Below are positions 56,555 to 64,000 of a stretch of DNA of 64,000 bases, piece after piece. Both the position numbers and the translations under genes were made by a program. Position 1 is the first letter of the stretch, and each line of letters begins with the position of its first letter. This DNA is from Lepeophtheirus salmonis. Lineage: Eukaryota > Arthropoda > Copepoda > Siphonostomatoida > Caligidae. Below the pieces are notes generated by a model, which was not told where the DNA came from, did no database searches, and saw only the letters and a list, made by a program, of their open reading frames with translations. The DNA is taken from contig NC_052132.2 in assembly GCF_016086655.4 (NCBI RefSeq), positions 5,396,805 through 5,460,804 on the forward strand, written 5' to 3'.

Positions 56555-57740
56555 TTAACCCTTTAGTCCTTGAATTTTATTTAATGAATTAAAAAGAAAA
56601 GTTATCAGTTCTACACACTTTTATAGGTATCAGGATATAATATAGATGAAAAAACCTCAAAAATATTTTTTAATAAGAAAAAATATATTAACAAGACTTT
56701 GAAATCCACTTGGTTACAAGAGATATTTATGTACAATGAAAAAAAAACACGATTTTTTTTTGCCCATGGCTTTGAAAGTACATTTGGGCGAATGACTAGA
56801 AAAAATAACGCTAAAAATCCATAACAAATAATAAAAGTATTCTAAACAGATAAATATATATTTATCATTCAAAAACATATAAAAAGGGTTCTTCATTCTC
56901 TGAAATATTTTCTTCTTCATCATCACTAATAAGTAGAGGACGATAGTCAAGATCTTTTATATCGTTGTCATACGATAAAATATTTTCAGAGTCGCTATTG
57001 AAAAAATTCACCATTACCTTCTGCTCAATTTTACTTGGTCGTTGCCTCTTCAAACAAAATCTCTGAGGTGAAATTGCGTTAGAAGTACCTTAATATGAGT
57101 AAGACCTAAAGTGACAAAATCCCGATATGCGGCAATAAAAAAACAACAACTAATGACTAACTGTAGACTACTATAACTATATAAACTTCATGAAGTATAA
57201 TTAATATTATAATGCTAAGTGTATGTTAACTATTATTGTAAATAATAATTATATCTAAAAAAGCTCTTATTCAATTATTCTGGTTACTTTACTATGCGTT
57301 TAGCGCCCATATGTATTTTCAAGTCCACTGTTGATCACGTTGCCTGAATCCCAAATGGATTTTGAAATCCACTTTAAAAAAATGCATGGACATTTTTTCG
57401 TATACACATATTTGTATATTTCTTTGATTGTATATACTTTATATCCATTACTGAACAACCATGAATTATTTTAAAATGCTATTTTATCAGGTTTATCTTC
57501 CATCATGGAATAAAGATGAAAATGTTGGAGCTCTGTGATGTCACAACAACGTGCAATAGTAATTAGTTAGTAACTGACAAATTAGTTTAAACAACACACT
57601 CTTTTTTTTAGCGGGAGTGTACCTAGAACAGTACTCTAAATATCACCTGGTCGTACAAAGATTTGGAATTTGGAAATTAAAGCGGCAATCGTATTTATTT
57701 TAAAAGGGACTTTAAAGTACATCCAGGCTTTAAAGGGTGA
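56555..57740. mobile_element. Possible degenerate piggyBac-like element
   Basis: TTAACCCTTTAGTCC at 56555 has the TTAA + CCCTTT form of a piggyBac end. Near 57728 AAAGGGTGAG could be the decayed other end. Subterminal inverted words occur (CGCCCATATGTATTTTCAAG at about 57305 against CGCCCAAATGTACTTTCAAA on the minus strand at about 56790). The minus-strand ORF at 56865-57053 is acidic (SDSENILSYDNDIKDLDYRP, ISDDEEENISENEEP), like the N-terminus of piggyBac transposases, but no catalytic domain is visible. Confidence 0.35.
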
Positions 57741-57959
57741 GATTCATCAGTATTAATTTTTTTAAACAGTTTACAGCAAAGATAGGCAATTATAATTTTT
57801 CTTTTAAAAGGAGATGTTAACACTACAAGGACCAATTAAAGAATGAAGAAAAAAGAACAAACACATCAACCGTTTTTCCTTTTCTAATTGTTAAACTCTG
57901 TTTAATTTTTTGCTACAAAAATCAAATTTTGCTTTACTTTGCTGAACCAAAAATGAACA

Positions 57960-58170
57960 GTGTACTTTGTAGTTGAATATTTCTGTTTCTATTTCTCTAA
58001 TCAGAACGTTGATTGGTCAAATTAGAATTAGCTCTATTTAAGCTGTGAACTTGTCCTATTAAATAATAATTCTAGAGCTGGGAAGAATTGGCTAACAAAC
58101 AAATGATTTTAAGCCTTTTTTTTCTGTTTCTATTCCGTCGAAAAGTTGCGTGATACAATAAAATATGGGC
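57960..58170 (+). repeat. Dispersed repeat RA, copy
   Basis: CAGAACGTTGATTGGTCAAA, AGCTGTGAACTTGTCC, GCTGGGAAGAATTGGCTAAC and AAAAGTTGCGTGATACAATA are colinear with 12180-12360. Confidence 0.55.
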
Positions 58171-58589
58171 AGTAGAAACTAAAACAGTATTCTAATAATG
58201 TCACTAGACTAAGAAGTTGGGAATAAAAATTTAAATCAAATCGTGCTGAATGCATTGTAGGAATGCTTCTTTTGATAATCTTTTGAGGAGAGATTTGTTA
58301 ACATTTTAACTTTAATCAGGGGCCTCCGAAGGATTTATTGTTATCATTTTCTTTGACACTTTTAACCACAAAAAGAAAATTTTTCAGTTAAAATAATTTT
58401 TATCCTAATAACATTGAAAATTTAATATATGGTATTATATTCGGATATTCCGAACTTATTACGTCATTATATAGTAACACCTCTAAAAATGTCTATTCCC
58501 TTTTCTATCTCTCAGATCTTATTATATACCCACCCACCACCCCTTGTCCCAATACTCTTTCAAAAAAGTCCGACTTGTGGCCTATCATA

Positions 58590-58745
58590 ACAAAAGCAAA
58601 CTAGAATCATTTTTCTCAAAACTGATTGTGGATTACATTTTTATTCTTGTACGAATAATCGTCAATTAATATCAACAAGTTATTCTTATTAAGTCTTTGG
58701 GTGTGTCGCAAATTGCACTTGAAATAGCAAAATTGATTGTCATTA
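58590..58745 (-). repeat. Dispersed repeat R3, reverse fragment
   Basis: ACTAGAATCATTTTTCTCAA, GTACGAATAATCGTCAATT and GTGTGTCGCAAATTGCACTT are reverse complements of the 3' half of R3. Confidence 0.5.
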
Positions 58746-58844
58746 TAAAATAATGATAAATACAAGGTTATGCACTCATGTATTTGTGCTTGCTAGTATT
58801 TTCAATTCGATAATATCTACCGACTGTTCTGGTCATAGAGCATA

Positions 58845-59155
58845 ACAGTGGTGACGAGGGAGAGAAGGAAATAAACAAGGAAATTAGTCAGAATATCTCC
58901 AATATCGATCACCAATTCTATTCTGAGTCCAACAAGGACTTTTAATTATAACTCCACAAAAAATCATCAATCATCACCTCTGTCTTTTATGAGCTCCCAC
59001 GAATGTTCAATAAGGTCCGGAGTATAATTGAATATAGAAGAAAATGAAGCTCACTACTCAAGAATTGAATAATAATGACAACAGCTGAGGAATAAAGAAA
59101 TTATTTTTCAGATTTCCAATTCCTTTAAAACGGGTCAGGTTAAAAAGTACACACA
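58845..59155 (+). repeat. R1 MITE, 3' two-thirds
   Basis: GAAGGAAATAAACAAGGAAA, TCTGAGTCCAACAAGGACTT, TCTGTCTTTTATGAGCTCCC, CACTACTCAAGAATTGAATA and GGTCAGGTTAAAAAGTACAC. Confidence 0.5.
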
Positions 59156-60637
59156 ATTGACTTATTGGACAATGTCACCCGAAGAAATTTTTCTTTTGAA
59201 CTCAATGTAAATAGATTGTACACTCAGTCACTCCAAGACAAGGATTTATATGCACCTGTAAATACAACTTCCAGTGCAACTCCATCTGACCGATTAAAGA
59301 AACATAAAAAAAATGAAGCTTTTTTCCTTTAATTAATTTTTGTTTAAAATTGATTCCATGTTGGTGAGTTGCAAATTAGCAATTATAAATTGCACCCTCC
59401 AATAAACACAATACTACAATAAACAAGTTTTTCTTCCAAAATGAACATAATGGGACTGGTTTATTTGGTGTAGGGACAGTAATAACAGTTTTTCTTTTTC
59501 AGTTTTAACTGTCTAAAAAGAAGAAGTAGATCACCACGTTTGGTAATTCTAAGCTAGTTCATTTGATTAATTTTTTTTTGATTGAACTCCGCCCTAAAAA
59601 GTTATCACCTATAAATGGCTAATAACCATTTACAATGAAAATTATTATTATTGCAGGTTTTAATTAATTATGTGAGTAGAAATGTGGCCTCAACGATAGA
59701 GATGTAAAATTGTTGAGCATGCTAATATTTATTCCTAACCTGCAAGATATAAGTGTTCTTATATGTATATATATTTTTCTCTATTTTAATAATTTCAGCG
59801 TATTAATAAACATGGAGCACTAAAGTTTTAATAATGATCTCTTCAGCAGATATGTCTTCTATCAAAGTTACCAACATTTAATTTTACTTTTTTAAATTAT
59901 AATACGAGGATTTAGTCAACTTTCACATCCTTACTCATGGATTCTTAATTCATGACACGTTTGTTCAAAGTAAAAATTGCTTGAGAGCGTAGTTATTACA
60001 ATTCACTAGTTACCATATTTATTTATGAATAATAATGATGACATTTCAGGCGTGGTTTTTATATGAGTTGGAGGTAAGGGAAGGTGTGTATTAATTTGAA
60101 AATCATATTGAATTGTAAGTGATTAAGAGGCCATCAAGCTCTTCGGATCTCTATCGTCTCGAGTGGAGGATGAGCTACTGAATACTTTTTCTTCTTAATC
60201 GACTCAAATTCTATTCAAATTATTTTTTTACCAGCCTTCCCTTACTCTAATTTGTAAGTGAAGAAGTGAGCATCATAGTAAATTTTTGGTTAGCTTAGTT
60301 TATTTTCTGAAGTTTTTTTCTTTGGCCCTTCCATAGGGAGATTTGCGTCTGGAGAGTGACACACCTTTTTAATAGCGACTCATTGAGAGATTTATAAAAG
60401 GTAAACCGTTGTTTTTGGGGTTCACAACTTGATATGTCTCCGTTGTACGATAAAACTATTATTTTGCGTATTCTCATTCGAAAACTACAATTTTCATGAA
60501 TTTGATTCGGCTCAAGAAGCCTTCTCTTTTCTTTCATATTTGAGTTTCAATCTAATAAGAGAGGAAGAAATCTTTATGCTTTCAAATAAAACTATTTATT
60601 TATAATATAAAATTTAGCAACCCTCATACCCCAAATA
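59156..60637. other. Intergenic, no confident gene
   Basis: A weak R6 match lies at 59200-59320. An 80-codon minus-strand ORF (60295-60537) has no recognisable domain and is not called. Confidence 0.3.
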
Positions 60638-61913
60638 CAGGGTGTCCACGATAAATTGGAACTATGTCAAAATTCAACCTGCTTGATAAAAATGGAATTT
60701 GGAGTGTATTTGTTAATATGAAAAAGTTAGACATGATATTAAACAATAAATTTATTCAGCATGCCCTCCCTCAGCAGCCACCATCTTCTCCATCCTGCCC
60801 CTAAAGGATTTGCATGCCCTGATGACTTCCGCGGAATCGACAGCATTCCACTCCCTCGTAATGGAGCCCTTCAGGGCCGCGATGCTCTTGTGGCTGACCT
60901 TGCACACCTCCCTCTCCAACTTCCCCTACCAGTAGTAATCACACGAATTGAGTTCGGGTGAGTTGGAGGGCCAGGTGTTGCGATGCCAGAAAGTGATGTC
61001 GTGGGAGTTGAAGAGCTTAGTGGTCCTCATGGCGATGTGTGCGGGCGCTGAGTCTTGTTGGAATATAAAATCCCTCCCAGCGGCCGTATCTTTCATTCAG
61101 GGGATGACGAACTCCTCCATGGCTTCGCAGTACCTTATCGCGTTAACCCTTTCCTTGGGGTTGAAGAAGAAAGGAGGCATCAGCTCACCTGTGTAGCAGA
61201 TGACACCCAGGGTCATCACAGAGGCCGGAAACTTTGTGGCAAAGACCACAGGGACCTTTTCTCTCTCCTTGGCAAGCCATCTGTCATTCTGGACGTTGTT
61301 GCTTCTGTCGACAGTCCAGTTCTTCTCGTCACAGAAGAAGATGATTCTTCCTCCATGGCTCTTCAGGTCATTGAGGAGACACTTACCGTTTGTGAGCCTG
61401 GTGGCCTTCATGGATGCCGTGAGGATATGTTGTTTGGCCATTCGGTATGACCTGTATCCGAGGTCCTCATTCACAGCCTTGGAGACCAGCTGCTTGCTCA
61501 CTCCACGGTTCTTGGCCAACCTGGACAAGAAAGTCCCCGGCAAAGCCTTGATGGACTTCCGGAGGCCTTTAAGGAAGCGGGAAGTGCGGATTCGGTCACT
61601 TCTCATGTTGTGGGCCTTGCAGCAGACCTTCCCCTCAACCTCCCAGGCATTGAAGACCAGGTACACTGTGGTCTTGGGGTAGGTAAGAAGCTTGTAGATA
61701 GCAGGGGGCTTGTGTCCTGCGCGAGCCAATTCGAGGATGGCGTCTCTCCTTGCATGTTCTATGATGACTATTGTTTGTTGTCAAAACAATTATGGTGGAA
61801 GTTATAGTGTATTGTTCACGTAACCTTTTATATTAGTATGATTTAACCCCTAATATCCACATTATGGATCTGGATGAAGTTTAAAGTAGTTCCAATTTAT
61901 CGTGGACACCCTG
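60638..61913 (-). mobile_element. maT-type (DD37D) Tc1/mariner transposon, 1276 bp
   Basis: It is bounded by perfect 27-bp inverted repeats (60638-60664 and 61887-61913, beginning CAGGGTGTCCACGAT) and flanked by TA on both sides, the Tc1/mariner target duplication. It contains one inactivated transposase gene. It is the best-preserved transposon in the window, and the perfect termini suggest a fairly recent insertion. Confidence 0.92.
60752..61768 (-). pseudogene. maT-type transposase, full-length pseudogene
   Basis: The frame is continuous except for two nonsense codons: TGA at 61099-61097 (FVIP/stop/MKDTAAG) and TAG at 60928-60926 (DYYW/stop/GKLE). The relative at 3.3 kb has PWMK at the first site, so the stop replaces tryptophan. 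Domains: N-terminal helix-turn-helix (ILELARAGHKPPAIYKLLTY), second HTH (LSRLAKNRGVSKQLVSKAVN), first catalytic block FFCDEKNWTVDRSNN, second FIFQQDSAPAHIAM, and third SPELNSCDYYW. There are 37 residues between the second and third aspartates. The tail is CKSFRGRMEKMVAAEGGHAE. No ATG occurs in frame at the expected start; the upstream frame is closed by TGA. It is non-functional unless the stops are read through. Confidence 0.88.
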
Positions 61914-62105
61914 TATACTTACTTGGCAGTCTTAAAACTAATACATAAATTTGTAAATGGGTTCGAGTGTTGATAGAATCGGAAGTCCGTTTTGTTTCTA
62001 ACTAAAAAGGAATTTAGAAATAATATTATTCCCATGAATTGTTCATTTTGATACAAGGTTCAATTTTAAAATAACACTTACACATGTTTTGACTTAGGGT
62101 CAGGT

Positions 62106-62294
62106 TTAAAGATGAACAAAGATTAAAAATGTTTCATGATGTTTCCCTCGATAGCCATGTAACTTCTGTGTGTAGTAATAAACATTAAACTCTCCATCAC
62201 TATCGATGCCAACCTGTCGAAACAGTCTGGAATTAAGAGAATGTGCCTGTATCTTATTTACTGCTCTGATTAATTGATTTGTGAAGTGTACCAC
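62106..62294 (-). pseudogene. hAT-type transposase fragment
   Basis: The minus-strand frame reads LIRAVNKIQAHSLNSRLFRQ then VGIDSDGEFNVYYYTQKLHGYRG. This resembles the VVNFIKSRPLNSRLF...LLFHTEVRWLSRG segment of hAT/ZBED-type transposases, with W to H and other decay. There is no start codon context or neighbouring domains in frame. It may belong to the same dead element as 63470-63560. Confidence 0.5.
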
Positions 62295-62399
62295 TAAGAT
62301 TTTTATGCTACCAGACGCTTCTTCTTAATTACACAAATCACTGCAAGTACGCAAGGCACAGCTTTTCAAGAAACTGATGAAGCATCGATGACGATCTAT

Positions 62400-62530
62400 C
62401 ATGGATGATCGGATCATTAGTCAGCTCAAGAAATCCTGAGCGCGCATCCGCTCGGTAACTAATTTTCTGTGCGCCCTCTCGCTCGTTTTTTTAGAAATGA
62501 GCCAACTCCCACTCAATTAAAAATGAGCAG
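62400..62530. repeat. Possible hAT-like subterminal region
   Basis: GAGCGCGCATCCGCTCGGTA, GCGCCCTCTCGCTCG and ATGAGCAGTGCTCATTT are palindromic or repeated GCTC/GAGC words of the kind seen near hAT ends. Confidence 0.3.
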
Positions 62531-62989
62531 TGCTCATTTATTCCCTCGTATACAAGTATTTGAATTTGACAACTCTTTATGATTCCAATCAATTTCTTTC
62601 AATTTTTTATATATTATTTATTACATAAAATGAAGAAAAATAAGGTACAAGAATAAATAAAACTCAAAGATCTAAAATAATATTTCAAATAAAAAACCCA
62701 GAGGTAAAAATAGGTCTTCCTATTGTTACTTTCAGAGAGGAGCTGGGTCTTAACACCATAAATGATGTAATTACCAAGGATATAATCAACCATCCGATCG
62801 TGAGTATACCCCACGATTCCCTCCAAAGGGTCTTCAAGCCAACCAAAGAAACACTTCACCTAAGAGTATCACTAAATTTTACTAAAAAAGACAGCCTCCA
62901 AACGATCTCAGCAACACTTTAAAATGCAAAATAAAGGATAGAATGATCCAGAAACAATATGTGAGGTCATTATTCGATCCATACCTCAC

Positions 62990-63344
62990 TCCTAAGCAGT
63001 CCTACCTGAGATACCGGGTCGTCTTTGGAGTGTCTTATAGAGAGAGACACGCCTTGCAAAGACTGCAGCAAAAATAAAACGCTTGCCCATGTATTTTCTG
63101 ACTGTGAATATTTAGAAGGAATATATGGTTTATAGTAGATGAACGACTCACTCACTACCTAGGGAGAGGGTCAACCCAAGAGGAAAAAATTTATCGCTTT
63201 AACGACATGGCTCTTCCGTTCAGAATTGGATCCAAATTCATTGCAAAATTGCAAAACATGATTGCAAGGGCCAAATATGAAAACATTATACTTCACAAAA
63301 ATATGAAATATGAAAAAAATGAACTCCAATACAGCCTCGGTTGA
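62990..63344 (+). pseudogene. LINE C-terminal remnant with zinc knuckle
   Basis: One frame gives CKDCSKNKTLAHVFSDCEYL, a C-x2-C-x7-H-x4-C knuckle as found at the C-terminus of many non-LTR ORF2 proteins. After a one-base shift near 63117 the frame continues IWFIVDERLTHYLGRGSTQE, YRFNDMALPFRIGSKFIAKL, ending ELQYSLG at 63344. The region upstream of the knuckle (LRYRVVFGVSYRERH) is also frame-shifted. It is dead and 5'-truncated, and differs from the LINE remnant at 53 kb. Confidence 0.55.
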
Positions 63345-63469
63345 TGTAATTAATTAAACTTTGCTGAAATAATAAATGATATTTGTCAAAGAAAGAAAAA
63401 AAAGAAAAAAAATAATTGAATTAAAAAAATCCATAAAATGATTCATCCATTTTTTTTAAAAAGTTTTCA

Positions 63470-63560
63470 TATTTTGAACTCTGGCATCTATCCTTAAATA
63501 ATTGACCACCTTCAGAAAATACTCTCTTAATGGTAGCTGAGGATAGCAGTCTATAAATCA
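63470..63560 (-). pseudogene. hAT dimerisation-domain remnant
   Basis: The minus-strand frame reads YRLLSSATIKRVFSEGGQLF then KDRCQ. It matches the C-terminal hAT dimerisation signature (S-A-T/S-x-x-R-x-F-S-x-x-G) that follows the catalytic domain. Upstream in the same frame the coding sequence is destroyed. Confidence 0.6.
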
Positions 63561-63818
63561 GAGGCTAACATTTTTGCTTGATATTATGTAACAGCAATTC
63601 TACCAAATATCTCTGAATAACATTGATAGAATTCCTATTATCATATGAAAATAAGATAATATTTATTGCTAATGGGTAGTGGTAGTGTGTCTTGAGGACA
63701 GTTCAAGCATGCCGTACGATTTGTGACAACCATACATTATTTGCAATAGCTGATAATAATCCAAATAATTGGTTTAATTAAAATAGGTGTGTCAAGAAAT
63801 TTTTATGTCTTTGGGCAA

Positions 63819-63839
63819 AAAAATGTTTGGGAACCACTG
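63819..63839 (-). repeat. hAT-like terminal repeat
   Basis: On the minus strand it reads CAGTGGTTCCCAAACATTTT, a Charlie-type hAT end, lying about 270 bp from the dimerisation-domain remnant. The pair may be what is left of one deleted element. Confidence 0.5.
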
Positions 63840-64000
63840 TCTTAGGAGAAATGTTATCACGAGTTTCGTGCTCTATCATCCAGCTAGGGCTGATAATTTG
63901 TTTGAGCTTTAACACAGGGCTCTTAAGATTTTGAACTTATGCTTGCGTGAGATTTTGAGATTTTATGTCAATTTAATTCATAAAAATGTATAAAAATCGT

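Noticed and set aside
60295..60537. 80-codon minus-strand ORF rich in Lys/Arg
   Set aside because: No recognisable motif, splice context or second copy; too weak to call.
61200..61682. 160-codon and neighbouring plus-strand ORFs
   Set aside because: Antisense shadows of the maT transposase pseudogene.
1..64000. CRISPR array, bacterial operon, prophage or integrated virus
   Set aside because: No regularly spaced direct repeats with unique spacers, no Shine-Dalgarno-led gene clusters and no capsid or polymerase genes; the short-period repeats are minisatellites or foldback arms.
1..64000. tRNA and rRNA genes
   Set aside because: Reading both strands I found no cloverleaf with A and B boxes and no rRNA core sequence; a tRNA scan would be needed to exclude decayed copies.

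Overview
The window is nuclear DNA from an animal, most likely an arthropod. It is very AT-rich, with spliceosomal introns (GT-AG, 59 bp to 2.8 kb), AATAAA poly(A) signals and very dense, decayed transposable elements. Four conserved eukaryotic genes are recognisable. The mix of short introns, an intronless cullin, abundant DD37D/maT-type Tc1-mariner relics and many MITEs would fit a copepod such as a sea louse; that species-level guess is inference only. There are no bacterial features, CRISPR arrays or recognisable tRNA/rRNA genes.

Host genes: (1) a short reticulon (28062-28748, +), two coding exons, the first only 15 nt; (2) cullin-5 (34058-36421, -), one uninterrupted 787-codon ORF with the C-terminal neddylation site; (3) SMNDC1/SPF30 (40202-43919, +), three exons, 232 aa, whose Tudor domain seems to lack most of its aromatic cage; (4) PCNA (46368-47212, -), two exons with a 59-bp intron, 261 aa. 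A coding-like fragment with its own poly(A) signal (47563-47781, -) lies just upstream of PCNA and is not identified. These genes do not form a functional cluster: they are housekeeping genes for ER shaping, ubiquitin ligation, splicing and replication.

Everything else is repeat-rich. 1-950 is a miniature LTR retrotransposon (TRIM-like) on the minus strand. 3.3-4 kb, 7.4-8.3 kb, 30.3-30.8 kb and 60.6-61.9 kb hold four differently broken maT-type (DD37D) transposons; the last keeps 27-bp TIRs and TA target duplications. 15.8-18.5 kb has two 314-bp MITEs in inverted orientation that carry TGACGTCA sites. 19.25-20.25 kb is a non-autonomous Helitron. 52.45-53.07 kb is a foldback element with a 9-bp target duplication that interrupts an ORF leading into a LINE reverse-transcriptase relic. 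56.5-57.7 kb looks piggyBac-like. 62-63.9 kb is a graveyard of hAT and LINE fragments. At least eight further dispersed repeat families (named R1-R10 and RA here, for use within this window only) recur two to eight times, often nested.

No new multi-gene biological system was found. The best leads are the foldback insertion, the TRIM-like element with an in-frame 20-residue repeat, the CRE-bearing inverted MITE pair and the cage-poor Tudor domain of SMNDC1. All repeat-family boundaries were judged by eye from within-window similarity and are approximate unless a terminal motif is stated.
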